Shown here: piece by piece, positions 1 to 11,700 of the stretch | Layout of the letters: the number at the start of each line of letters is the position of its first letter | Position numbering within the stretch: the first letter of the stretch is position 1 | Source: Pycnopodia helianthoides | Taxonomy: Eukaryota; Echinodermata; Asteroidea; Forcipulatida; Asteriidae | Assembly (NCBI GenBank): GCA_032158295.1 | Contig: CM063262.1 | Span: forward strand, 5,861,394-5,925,393 | Direction: 5' to 3' | DNA: 64,000 nt | Position numbers and translations under genes: made by a program | The notes under the pieces: model-generated | Databases searched by the model: none | What the model saw: only the letters and a program-made list of their open reading frames with translations | Told to the model about the DNA's origin: nothing

Positions 1-110
1 GGTTCACATAGCAGAACCCTTGTTGAGTTATTTACAGGTTTCCTCAGGCTTGAGAGCTACAGTGATTAGGTGCACTTACTGTATGAGGCACTCTTGATTT
101 CATTACCTGA
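1..110 (-). repeat. tRNA-SINE (type E) 5' part, reverse orientation
   Basis: GGTTCACATAGCA...CCTCAGGCTTG...CAGTGATTA recurs at about 50497-50600 and, reverse-complemented, at 28768-28830 and 52085-52150. Confidence 0.5.
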
Positions 111-790
111 AATTAAGTAGCTCAAGGCTTAAGTTCAGTGTTTGTCTTGGCTAGTGGTCTATCTGGAGCCCTGTACAGCGTGCAAAAAGAACAATACAGT
201 GAGTAGAAAGAGACAATCTGTTGTCAGCTACCAATTAAAAAAAAAAAATCTTAAATGCAAGATCGCCCAAAACAAGGCTAAAAGCCACTCTTGGTAAGGG
301 GCTACAAGAAGAAAACATTATTAAATGTGAAAAGAACTCAGGGGAGCTGAAGGTAGGAATTGATATTCCTCTTAAAACAGTCTAGATTGTAGGATGGAGG
401 GAAACATGCACCAGGCAAGGAGTTCAAAAGAGATGCAGTACGTGGAAAAACAATCCTCATGAAAGTTATGGGATTGTTGAAACATCCATGTTTTTCTGGG
501 TTTTTTTCTTGGAGATCGCCTGCAACTGGTTGCCTGTAAATTGTCCATCAACCCAGTACCCACCTTGCTCTATGATCAACCTTACACTAGTCTCAAACTC
601 CTGCTGTCACCCATTTGCCGAGTAAAGTAAAGGACTCGGGAAGGAGTGGGTTCTGGTAGTCCCAATTTATAACAATTGCTTATTACAGGGTCAGGTATTC
701 CAACCGTATCCATTCCCAAGTCCAGAACAACTTGGTGTGGTGGTGGAGTGACACAGTTAGGAGAAGAGAACATGGGAGGATTCAGGCCCA

Positions 791-1038
791 GGGCCCAATT
801 TCATAGAGCTGCTAAGCACGAAAATGTGCTTAAAGCATGAAATTTCTTCCTTGATAAAAACAGGATTACCAACCAAATTTCCATTTGTTGCATATTGCTT
901 GTTAATGGTATTCAGCTGTTGTTTGCTTATAAATCCTGAAAATCACGCGGAAATTTGGCTGGTAATCCTGTTTTTATCAAGGCAAAAATTTCATGCTAAG
1001 CAAATTTTTGTGCTAAGCAGCTCTATGAAATTGGGCCC
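791..1038. mobile_element. Palindromic MITE-like element, type A
   Basis: Begins GGGCCCAATTTCATAGAGCT and ends with the inverted sequence (CTATGAAATTGGGCCC). It encodes nothing and is one of about ten copies in the window. Confidence 0.75.
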
Positions 1039-1503
1039 TGCTAGCCGAACTGCCTAGTCTGTCAGGGTTAGCGTTTCTCAACAGCAGGACTGTGTACAAT
1101 TATTGTACTACAGGGTTTTGCCGAGGATTTCTTTAGTGGTGGAAAAATGTTTCCCTGGAAACCATTGCGAGATGGATTTAAGTTACACGGTAGATCATAT
1201 GAATAGACTCAAAATCAAAGAAGTGCTCAAAATTAATGACTTTGGATACCATTTTTACTGGTAAATATACCCAATTTCACCTTTTGTTGAAAAAACCTTT
1301 GAAAGGAAATTGCAAGCGTAACTTAAAACATTTGGAAAATGTGTGGTGGTCGGAAACGGAGAAAATTCTGCCAGTGGTGGTTGGGGAATCCTGGGTGGGT
1401 TTTCCGGCACCAACCACTGTGGGCAGAACCCTGTACTACCCAACATTTTCAATGCAAAGTTGTTTTTTTTAAGACACCAAGGCCCCCCCCCCCCAATGCT
1501 CAT

Positions 1504-1511
1504 ATGCAAAT
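1504..1511 (+). promoter_or_regulatory. Octamer motif
   Basis: ATGCAAAT, the canonical Oct-1 site, upstream of the visible POU2F exons. A single 8-mer in AT-rich DNA may be chance. Confidence 0.2.
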
Positions 1512-2259
1512 CCAATCGCCCCATTCAATAGGCCTCAGAGAGGAGGCACCATGCTACAGGCTGAGGCGATTCCATGTTAATATCCAGAGTTTGTTTGTCA
1601 AGTCTTGAGACACAATGTGTGCACAGTGGAGGAGGGGCCCAAATAGACTGGCCCAGTGAAAAGACCATTCAAGCACCCTGAATGGTGCACACAATGCATA
1701 CCAAACCTCTGACTCCTTGTCCGATTTTGGGGTTTGCTTGCCCCCCCCCCCCAACAACAACAACCACCCTCCCATCTCATTAACAATGCACACAGGCAAT
1801 GGATGGTGTGGTGGTGGTTGTTTTCATTGAATAATGCATCCGTATTCAAAACGAAGAAAAAAAAAACCATCAAACCTGTCATTGCTCTTTGAAAATTTGT
1901 CAGCTTTGGAATGAATCTCGACCGTATTGGTTTCTTTCAACTGGAACGCTATTATATGCTTTTTTTCGCCTTAAAAGAATGTATGGGTTTTAAAAAATTT
2001 AATATCCCGTTTAATAATTCATGAATACTGAAATATTCATTGCATGATCACAAGAGTAATTGGGCGAATGAAATAAAGCAGCTGATATTGGAGTGATGCA
2101 TGGAGGAAGGCATGCAGAGAGTAGAGTGCCACACAAAGTGAGAGAATTTCATCGGGAAATTGCGCGGCTCGAAAAATCAAATCCTGAGCTTTTTTTTGTC
2201 TTTCTCCAAAACCTCGGCTTCGGCTCCATTTGATGTTGGAGCGCCGTGCAAACTCAGGC

Positions 2260-2422
2260 CTGGAATTTCATCTTTGAGAGGGCAAGGCCATTTTCATTTT
2301 GCAAAGGGCACTTCCGTTGGAAAATCTTGAACTCTACGGGAAACTTTTGAAGGGACACCAAGGCTAAGTCCAGGGGCAACAGAGGCCCATGGCCTCCTTG
2401 GCCTCCGTATCGTTCCAGGCCT
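2260..2422. mobile_element. Short inverted-repeat element, type H
   Basis: Starts AGGCCTGGAATTTCATC and ends GTTCCAGGCCTG. Other copies lie at 55716-55870, reversed at 25058-25165, and partly at 7470-7535. Confidence 0.6.
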
Positions 2423-2979
2423 GCAAACTGATGATTTTATTCGGAATGTATTGTCAGTGAGGTCCAGAAACTTCAGAGGAGGAGAAGGGTGGGGGGTTGT
2501 AGTTGGAGTACCTCCTGAGTTGTGTTCACAGTAATCTTCCTACTTTAATCCGATTCCCAATTTTTGTCTTCTTTTTTTTCGTCCCCCCTCAGAAAAACAT
2601 CAGCAAGATTGTTATTTAAACGCATGTAGCATAAAAGTCTATAAAATACTGTTTCCGTAGGTCAGACCTAAGTACTCAAAAAAGATTGTCCTTCTTTTGT
2701 TTCCCCCCAGGGGACATTAAAGTATCACGCCTAAAGATTGATAAATTTGTTGGATGACGATGGGCCGAGCTTGACCAAATCTCCAATTTCAATGTAGTAC
2801 ATAACGAACGCTGCGGTCTTGGTTGTGTGTGTGGTTTTTTTTTCGAACTAACTGTTGCCATTTTTGTATGCACTATAATAGAATTAAATGGGTGGAAATG
2901 TCACAATAAGCTGCACGAGAACTTTTTTTGAAAAAAAATTCCATACAGGTTTCCAAAGGAAGAGCAGGAAGAAAACCCA

Positions 2980-3306
2980 CAAGACCTCAGGTCTTGTAGC
3001 TCAAAATATTTACTGGACCGGAATTTTGAGTACAAGACCAGAATTTAAGTGAGAAGAAAAACAACGCCTACACAGATTAATAATTGAACTGTTTGAATTT
3101 GAAAAAGCACAAAGAGAAGATTTATCTCATTTGTATATTAGGGGTAAGTAGTCTTCGATAATCAACAGAACTGTATTTATCAGACTGAAAGTCAACATTT
3201 GAACACAAACACAAGACCGTCGGACTCGTCCGTACATGAGTTTACTGGCCCGATGCTAAAATCACTGGCCTCGGGCAAACGCGGTCCAGTGTAAAATTTG
3301 AGCCCT
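2980..3306. repeat. Dispersed repeat, type I
   Basis: Contains TACTGGACCGGAATTTTG and later TTTACTGGCCCGATGC near GGTCCAGTGTA. Copies at 58440-58805 and, in part, 14130-14290. Confidence 0.55.
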
Positions 3307-5239
3307 GAAGAGTATGTATCAACTCTTACTCCCCCACTCCCACCCACTTGCTCCCTTTCCTCACTGACGTTCAGTATATTACAAAACATAGCACATATTT
3401 TGGAGGGACTTATGAGTGTTTCAAACGGAAACACTTTTATAATCTGTCCATGTTGAAACAAATTTTGTTCCCCCCGATAATTACCAACTGGGTTTTTTGT
3501 CTTGAACATATGGAAGTTTTCCTCCTCAAAAAATATATACATGGTATAAAATTAGTATATATTTAAAAAACTATTTTGGTTTGCAGGGTTGTGATTGCTC
3601 AGGATTTTTCCTGATTTCAGGATTTTCTCAAAACCTCCTTGAGCCTTCAGATTTTCTTGAAAGAAGCAAAACACATCACCAGCAGGGAGAAAGAAAAACC
3701 TTGATTTCTCTGGTGATGGCACAGAGTCTGTAGTAAACCTCCTGAATTGTTAACCTCTGAGAAACTTTTGTTTGGGGTCTAGAGAGAATTAGGGAGGAGC
3801 CCCAGACTTGTAAGACCTTTTTTCCAGGAATTTTCACAGATTTTGTCTGATCTCATCCGCAGGCTAGAGATTATTTCTTAACTGAAAATAGCTGCATACT
3901 CATATCGCTAGGAATGCTCCCCCAACAGTTTGAATTTTCGAATACAATCAAAATTCTTCTTAAGTGGACACGCTAGTCTTGCTTTTGTAAGAAATACATT
4001 GTACAAAGTGCTTTTTCAAGTTCCTTGTCACAGGCAGCAGCAGGCAGACTGCGAGCCAGCCGAGGCGAGGTGATGGACCCCCCCTTTTTCTGGCCTCATG
4101 CATAGCAATAGTGTATTGACTATTCACCAGGCAGAGGCCAGCCACAATGCTTCTCTGACTAGGTGTATTCAGAGTGGGTGACTGTGTATGCACATATTAA
4201 ACAGGGTCAGCGCCTTGTATTCAACAGCATGCAAAGTCCAGGCGCGGTACTGAATCATGCATGAGATATGGATTATGGCCACGCGAATACAAAGTCTTGT
4301 TGGCGGTGCGGTGACACTAAACTTCCAGAGGTTTTTTTTCTTCTTCTTCTCTTCTTCACCTGTGCTGTAAAGTTGATGCATTTCGAGCTTTACAAACGGC
4401 AATCAGGTTTTGTGAGTAGCTTGTAGTTCATACATTGTGCTGTCCGAATTCAACTAAAAATTTCATAAGTTTAGATATTATCTACAAATTTGCATACATT
4501 TGCATAAACACAAATTACATTACATGACCAGCAAAAGTCAACAACAGAAACAGTTCACTGATTTTAAAAGAAACTCAAACGCCAGTTCCAATTCTCCAGA
4601 GAAAATAATTCCCTCTGAAATAATGTCAGAAGCTCATAAAATAGCATTTGAAGACACCCCCCCCCCCCAAAAAAGAATAAAATGAATGAGTTACCAATTG
4701 CCTATTTTGATTGCCGTGATTGCAGCAGTCCAAATAGTTCCCACATATATGACCATGCACAATTAATTCCAAGTCAAAAATGTAAGAGTCTTATTTTCTT
4801 TTCACTCGAAATTGCCATCAGATTTGCTGAAAATGTCACGGGTACATAGATTGTAATGTAAGGTGTGTACAGGAACCGTACAGGAAGGGAATGAGTTTAC
4901 TCAGATTCTGAAAACCACTTGACGTGGCCTTTAAAGGTAGGGTCATACGTAAGTAATGACCCCCTCCCCCCAGCCCCCAGCCACCCCCCCCCCTAAAAAA
5001 AAGGTATAATTTCTACCCGAAAGTCTCCTTGTTAGAAAGATGGCAATGGTGGTCCAAGCATCCTGCGAAATTATTTTGTCTTGAAAATGACCCTGTTTAT
5101 TAGAGATCGATAAAAGTATAATAATAATAATCTTATTCTTAGCATTTACATGTATAGCATTCTTACGCAGAAAAGGTACCACAACGCTTTACAACAATAA
5201 CAAATTACAACAACCAGGAATTAACAAGTGTGAATATCT

Positions 5240-5530
5240 CAAAAATTTCACCTCAAGGCAAGTTTTGGAGATTCAAATTTATGTGGTGTCCGTTTTTGTG
5301 AATGCTGCGGCCAGAGGTAATTGCGTCAACCACACTATGGGTTCAACGTTCTTGATGAAAATAAAACGACAGTTTTCGTTGCTGTTTTTCTCGATCAGTA
5401 GACACTGTCTTCAGCTGAAACTTTCAACAGGCGGCTTCTATTGTATCTTTACTGACAAAGTGGCGTAAGAAATCAGCATTGCGTTGACAAAAAACCCCAG
5501 TCTATGAGTGATCCTACCTTTAACACATGG
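5240..5530 (-). repeat. Dispersed repeat, type C (reverse)
   Basis: Shares GTGAATGCTGCGGCCAGAG and a GTAGACACTGTCTTCAGCTGAA block with copies at 9480-9925, 15520-15905, 21055-21400 and 36430-36770. Confidence 0.55.
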
Positions 5531-6384
5531 TTGGCCCACATGTACAGGAAGCCAGTGCACATGGTGTGCAGCTAGTACGTATTTATGTAGGCTACTTGAG
5601 CACATTGCCCTTTGCGCATTCATGAGTGCTTCAAATGAGGTTCAGCTTTTACAAAAGCCAGCTAGGCCTCATTTTTGGGTCGATTTGACCCCGAAAATGT
5701 AGATTTAAATTTTGAATCGCTATTCTTATAATGATTATAAAGAAAGGTGTGAGTTTTCTTTCTTAGAAGGTCACATATTGCCCAAAACAATCTGCAATTT
5801 ATACAATCTGTGCTTGTTATTTTGAGTCATGTATGTTTTTTGTTTTGGAAAAGCATCTCACCCCCTGGACAAAGTACACAACCAAATCAATTCTGGTGAA
5901 GTACTGGAATGGGTCAGAAATCTGTTGAATGGTTGCGGCTTGAAAAATACGATCAGGGCGGAGGCGATCAACAATTGTTCACTCGGCCTTATCGTTTTCT
6001 TGAAGACTAGACCATCGAAGCGGATGAAATTGACCAGGGTTGATTACTTGGAACTCAGATTCAGAATGGACAGAAATGATTGTGGCCTTCACAGGAAATC
6101 AACGAAGCCTGTGTGCAAGGTGTTGAAATCAAGCCCATTGTTTCTTTTTCACTAGAATGTAACACCCGATAAAGTTCATCTTGTGGTTGGATCACTGTAT
6201 TTGACTGGGGCAAGACCAATTTTCATTTTTGAAAAATTGGCACTTCCAATTAGCATTTTCTTTTATCTTAGTTTTAAAATATGGAGTCATTTTTGAGTGG
6301 GCTGCCGGCCCAGCTGCCAGGTGATGACAAATCCCAACTCGGTGAATTCTTGGTGCTCTTGGCAGATTGTCAAGAACTTAATAA

Positions 6385-6965
6385 TACAGCCAACTCTTGT
6401 TTATAACAAGATCGCTGGAACTGGCCAAATTGACCCTTCGTAACAGGAATGTTGAGCACAAGAGGATAGCAAGATATAGAAACACAAAGCAGAAATGAAA
6501 TTCAGGGCTTCAGAGTGTAACTCTAACAAAGGAAGGATTATTGGTAATTGTCAAAGACCAGTATTCTCACTTGGTGTATCCCAACATGATGCACAAATTT
6601 AACGAACCTGTGAAAATATGGGTTCAATTGGTCATCAAAGTTGCAAGAAAATAATGAAAGAAAAAACACCCTTGTTGCATAGAATTAAGTACTTTCAAAT
6701 GCCTACGAGAAAGGCTTCATGCCTGAAGCATTTCTCAGATTCAAATATTTGAGTGAGAAATTACCTCTTTCTCAAAAACTACATTACTTCAGAGGGAGTC
6801 GTTTCTCACAATGTTATATAGTACGAGCAGCTGTCTCAGGTGCTCCTTACCAAGTAAGTTTTTATGATAGTGTATTTCTTGAGTAATTACCAAAAGTATC
6901 CACTGCCTTTAAGCAGAATCTCCTTATAACAGTGCTCTTTATAACAAGGGTTGACTGTACGGACT
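6385..6965. mobile_element. Type-J MITE interrupted by a type-B element
   Basis: Flanks (6385-6535 and 6912-6965) together match the uninterrupted copy at 29083-29252. The inside is a type-B repeat. Type-J ends are inverted (ACTCTTGTTTATAAC versus TTATAACAAGGGTTGAC). Confidence 0.6.
6535..6912. repeat. Dispersed repeat, type B
   Basis: Runs from TTGGTAATTGTCAAAGACCA to ACCAAAAGTATCCACTGCC. A close copy lies at 10487-10843, and partial copies at 54900-55105 and 56768-57118. Confidence 0.65.
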
Positions 6966-7249
6966 ATTGTGCGTTCAGTATAATGGAGAAGTTACACGTA
7001 TGCGTTGATGTGGCAGACCAAAAAAAGTCATAAATCTCAAAATTGTTGGTTTCTTGATTGTTTCATCAAACAGTCAATGTACAGTAGAATTTTAAAAATT
7101 ACGAAATTTAATTTAATTCACTTTTTATTGCCCACAAAAATTGAAATTTGCTTTGTCAGGCATGCTCGTAATCATTAGATTTATACAAATTTCAGAACTA
7201 CAAATCATGTTGATTGAATTACAAAATGTTACAACTCGATAAAAACTAA

Positions 7250-7390
7250 CAAATATATTCGAAACAAGAGCATGTCTTGCTTTAAGGACACAAGTGTCAC
7301 GACCGGGACTCGAACCCACACTCTGCTGAACAGAAACAGCAGAGCTTGAGTCCGGTGCTCTTGTCCGCTCGGCCATGACACGCCAAACGC
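7250..7390 (-). repeat. tRNA-derived SINE, type E
   Basis: GACCGGGACTCGAACCCACA is a reverse-complement pol III B-box region, and CCGCTCGGCCATGACAC resembles the A-box end. Five or more related copies in the window. Confidence 0.65.
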
Positions 7391-7745
7391 GAGGCAGTAG
7401 TTGTTCCTTCTAAGTAAAGGGGCACCCTCTATGAGAGAGTTCATTTAAATTTTTTAACTGGAACAGAGGGGCACCAAGGCAAATGCCCAGGGGCAGGGCT
7501 GCCTCCGCGGCCTTTGTGAGGTATCAGGACTGGGTATGGACATATATCTCTCCGGCCTCTTTCTTTCGACTGCAGGAGGAGGACCTCTTCACTCATTTTC
7601 CATTTCACCATGTTCACTGATTCTGAGCTGTCTGTTGCTCCAAGCTGTAAATTAAAGATTTCTACATTTGAGTGAATGCATGTGCGTCAGTATTTGTAAC
7701 GTTCCGGTGGTACAACAGACCATCTAGATCTTTATGAACAGACCA

Positions 7746-8033
7746 GGGCCCAATTTCATAGCGCTGCTTAACAGTAAGCAAATTTTTGTGCTTACTGTAG
7801 CAGAAAAAAATATTGCTTAAGCGTTGGCGTATTTCACAGGTTAGCAAGAATATTGGGCCGGCGAGCCTGTGCGTTCACCTTGGATTTGCATTGTTTTGTC
7901 AGTAAATTTCAATCAGTAAGCACTGGAAGGTTAGCATGCCATTTCGTTCGCTCACGGTATAGCAGTGCTATGAAATGGAAACTCGCACTGTAAGCACAAA
8001 AATCAGCTGTTAAGCAGCTCAGTGAAATTGGGC
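7746..8033. mobile_element. Palindromic MITE-like element, type A
   Basis: Ends GGGCCCAATTTCATAGCGCT and AGCTCAGTGAAATTGGGC are inverted. The interior carries repeated AAGCA motifs. Confidence 0.65.
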
Positions 8034-8099
8034 TTAGTCCATGTAGGCCGGAATACTTGACTGATTCAATTAGAACGTTCCTACCGTTCTGAATTTTGG

Positions 8100-8240
8100 T
8101 ACACTTCCTAAGAGAAATAATTATGGTAAAGTGCCTGGCTCAAGGACTTAAGTGTCATTACCCAGAATCCAACCCACACTCCGATGATTCAGCCATCGGA
8201 ACTTGAGTCCAATGCACTAGACCGCTCGGCCACGTTTTGC
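8100..8240 (-). repeat. tRNA-derived SINE, type E (diverged)
   Basis: GAATCCAACCCACACTCCGA and AGACCGCTCGGCCACG match the tRNA-related part of type E. Confidence 0.55.
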
Positions 8241-8385
8241 CAAACACATACTTTTAAAGACTTACAAGTCTAGTCATACTTACAAGCTTTTCAATTCCAA
8301 AGTCCCCCCCCCCCCACCCCCCAAAAAAATATATATATATTACAGCGATAAATTAAAAAAAGATGGAAATATTTTAGGTCTTATT

Positions 8386-8606
8386 AAAATGTTACTGGGC
8401 TCAGGAAAAGTTCTAAGCTTCAAGATCTGGGGTCTGGTTTAGTTTTTTATTTTATTATTTGAGCCCTAGTTGTTTGTCCTGCATGCAGTTATTTCAAAAT
8501 GTTACTGGGCTCAGGAAAAGTTCTAAGCTTCAAGACCTTTGGTCTGATGTAGATTTTCTTTACATTCCAGCCCTAGCTGTTTGTCCTGCCGGCAGTTATT
8601 TCATCA
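8386..8606. repeat. 111-bp tandem duplication before POU2F exon 1
   Basis: AATGTTACTGGGCTCAGGAA occurs at about 8388 and again near 8499, followed in both copies by GCCCTAG.TGTTTGTCCTGC. It lies less than 80 bp from the exon acceptor. Confidence 0.75.
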
Positions 8607-8681
8607 ATTGTAACCTTTTGACTTGTTTCAGACACAGGAGTGTTTTTCATAGTCATTATTTTTTATTTATTTTTTTACCAG

Positions 8682-8744
8682 ATTTCCAAAACAGCGGCAT
8701 AATGAGTGCTCAAAGTGCTACTGAGGTCACCTCTTGTGAGGCTG
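8682..8744 (+). CDS. POU2F1: POU2F exon (first visible coding exon, phase 1-1)
   Basis: Pyrimidine-rich tract and AG at 8680-8681; donor GTAAGT at 8745. It encodes (D)[20 protein letters not shown]. The 20 bases before the ATG at 8702 have no stop, and a preceding G would complete an Asp codon giving DFQ, as in vertebrate Oct-1. It is therefore likely internal, though ATG 8702 could serve as a start. Confidence 0.7.
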
Positions 8745-11700
8745 GTAAGTACTTTGTTAGTGGGATCCCCCAGTCCAAAACCAAACAAAAACTAAATAGA
8801 TAACAAATTGTTTTAAATATGATGTCAAGTAATGAACCACAAGGGAAACTGACTGGGTAAATTTCAAATGGTTTGGGGTGGAACAAAGAAAAATTGACTA
8901 GAGCGGGATTTGAACCAACGATATTACAAAAATATATATTACAAAAATAATAATGATAAGCCAGGTGGTTACCTCAAAGCACCTTACAAAGTTTTTACCC
9001 ATTTTCATTTGGCCATTAACATTCCTGAAACCTTCTTAACTCCTTAGGAGTATGCAGCACAGGCAGCCAAAGGGGTGCACAGGTTTTAAATACTAATGAA
9101 CAATCAACAATCTCTATCCTCGGCCCTATATATTTCAAACGCACGTTGACACATTTTGGCTGCCAGAATATCTTTGTTAAGCACCTTTATCATAAATACT
9201 TGTATTTTTTTCCTTTCTTTTCCTGTGTTGTTTTAGAAACATCTTCCACCACTACCACCACCACAGCCACCACCCAGCAGCCAAAGACCCAGTTGGGCGT
9301 GGTGCCCACACAGCAGGCTGTCACCTCCATGCCGGTGGGCACGTCGTTTGCGACGTTGCTGGCCAGCTCCCAGGCTCAACAGATCGCCCAGATTCAAGCA
9401 CAGGGTCAACCGCAGTTCATTGTAAATGTAAGATCCCAACCCTCCTTCAAAGTAGGGTCGTAGATTGGGTTTTGTCAACGTAATGCTGATATATGGGTAA
9501 GATTATCAAGAAGGTTACAATAAAAGCCACCTGTGAAAGTTTCAGCTCAATACAGTGTCTACTTGTTGAGAAAACAGCAAAGACACTGTCAAGGAATTTT
9601 CATAAAGAATGTCGAATCCATCCATGGTTAGCGAGGTGACAGCGGATATCAACCGAATCTCTGGCCGCAGCATTTGCAAACGGACACCACAGAAAATTTC
9701 AATTTTCAGTCAAAACCCAAGAAATCTCGGAAACGATTCATGCATGGATCGATCCCTCGGATTCGAATGTTTTTGGGTGAAAAATTTTCCAAACCGTTAC
9801 TTCGAAGGGAAACCTTCTGAAAATAGTTTAAAACTATCAACAGCCGCAGTGCTCCTCAAAAGAAAGTGTTTATGGCCATTAATTTTGGGAGTGTTTTACC
9901 AATCTATGACCCTACCTTTAATAAAGGTATGATCCTGCAATGAAGTAAAAGATTAGTAAAGGAATACAGATTATAAAATTATGAAAATACAGCTGCCCCC
10001 AAAACACATGATTTTTCAATGGGAGACTTAGGGACGGTTGTTGACAGCACACTTTCCAGGTACTTGGCATTTTCCACAGTTAAATGTATTATGAAGGATT
10101 GGTAGAGCATTGTGGAGCTGACAAAGTAGTCCACAGGCAGCGTTCATGTTTTGTGTGATCATTCATAATCATATACATGAAATAACAAACCTGTACAAGT
10201 TTGGGCTTTAACCGTTGTGGGTTGGGACAGAATAGTGAAAAACCAAGCACAATTTTCTGCATGCAAACACATTGTTTTTTTTGTTTTGTTTTTTTTTTGG
10301 TGGGGGAGGGGCTGTTCAGATACAGTTTTCTCAAATATAACTGCATTTTAGAGGGAAATATTCCACAGAAAAAAAATAGTTTGGTAAGAACTTCGTAGTC
10401 AGTAAGTTTTTCAGACTAAAATTTAGCAATGGTGTGTGTTATCCTTACCAACCCTGTATAGTACCATGAAAGGCAGGATATACTTTTGGTAATTGTCAAA
10501 GACTAGTATCCTCACTTGGTGTATCCCAACATATGCATAAAATAACAGACCTGTGAAAATTTGGGCTCAATTGGTCATCGAAGTTGCATGAAAATAATGA
10601 AAGAAAAAACACGCTTGTTGTATAGAATTGTGTGCTTTCAAATGCCTGAGAAAGGCTTCATGCCTGAAGCCTTTCTCAGATTCAGTGAGAAATCTTCTCT
10701 TTCTCAAAAACTACATTACTTCAGAGGGAGTCATTTCTCACAGTTTTATACTATCAGCAGCTCTCGGGTGCTCCTTACCAAGCAAGTTTGTTATGGTAAT
10801 GTATTTCTTGAGTAATTACCAAAAGTATCCACTGCCTTCAACATCTATCTGAGCATGTTCACAATTCCGAGACCGATGGATTTACCAGGGCGCTTTTTTC
10901 GCGGTCGTAACCAATAACTGTTTCGGTTGACTTGCCCGTTGGTTAATCACCGGGTGATGACCGAACTAGTTATTGGTCACGGCAGCGAAAACGCACCCGT
11001 GGTTGCTGCTATTGAGCCTCCTGCGAAAGTCTCACTCGCTGTCGAGAGACACCAGCGTGACCTTAACCACCTGTTTGATTTGGTTTGTCGTTTTGCAGGC
11101 GCACCCTCAGATGCTTCTGCAGCAGCTTCCACTGGCACAGGTTGCCCAAAAGGTACATTGTAAATGATGTCGTTTGTCCCCAGTCTGCATCTAGGGAGAA
11201 TCTTCTGGGCCCAATTTCATAGAGCTGCTTTTGAAAGCACAAAAAGAGTAACTATGAGCACAAAAAGTAACTAAGCGCAAGAGAATTATGCTTACCAGAA
11301 TAAGGTTACCAGCCAAACTACCATGTCACAAGTACAAATTGTGGCTGGTATCCTGCTCATTTCTGCTTAGGAGAAAATTGTAATGCAATATTTCCTGCTT
11401 AGGCTGCTATATGAAATTGGGCCAAGAAGTGTAAAGTTACCATTAGCGGTTAACGATTAAACAAAGCTGACAGAAAAAAAAAAAGGATTTTTTTTTCTTT
11501 TTTTTCTAAGTGTTTGCCCTGGACACTATCCAGGGAGAATGATTGACATCCTGTTGTTGGTGGAATATTTCTTTGCTTTAATAATCCCCTCAACAAATGT
11601 AATACATTATTTTCAATTCCCTTCAAATTGGTATACATTTTTCTTTCTCTGCTGTGGTCTGTGGTTTTGTGACTGTAAAGACTCATGGATTACCGTGTTC

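Larger units (their letters stand above)
1..8681. other. Upstream flank or 5' intron of POU2F
   Basis: No convincing exon. It holds a SINE-like fragment (1-110), palindromic elements (791-1038, 2260-2422, 7746-8033), a dispersed element (2980-3306), a reverse type-C element (5240-5530), a nested pair (6385-6965), tRNA-SINEs (7250-7390, 8100-8240), poly-C tracts and a 111-bp duplication (8386-8606). The missing first POU2F exon could lie here or to the left. Confidence 0.6.

Noticed and set aside
4500..4685. Gln/Ser/Lys-rich 61-codon frame, considered as the missing POU2F N-terminus
   Set aside because: No Met context, no donor in the right phase, no similarity to the Oct-1 N-terminus, and it ends in a poly-C tract.
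5829..6155. 108-codon plus-strand frame
   Set aside because: Composition is protein-like, but there is no recognised motif or splice context. Could be a decayed mobile-element piece; left unannotated.
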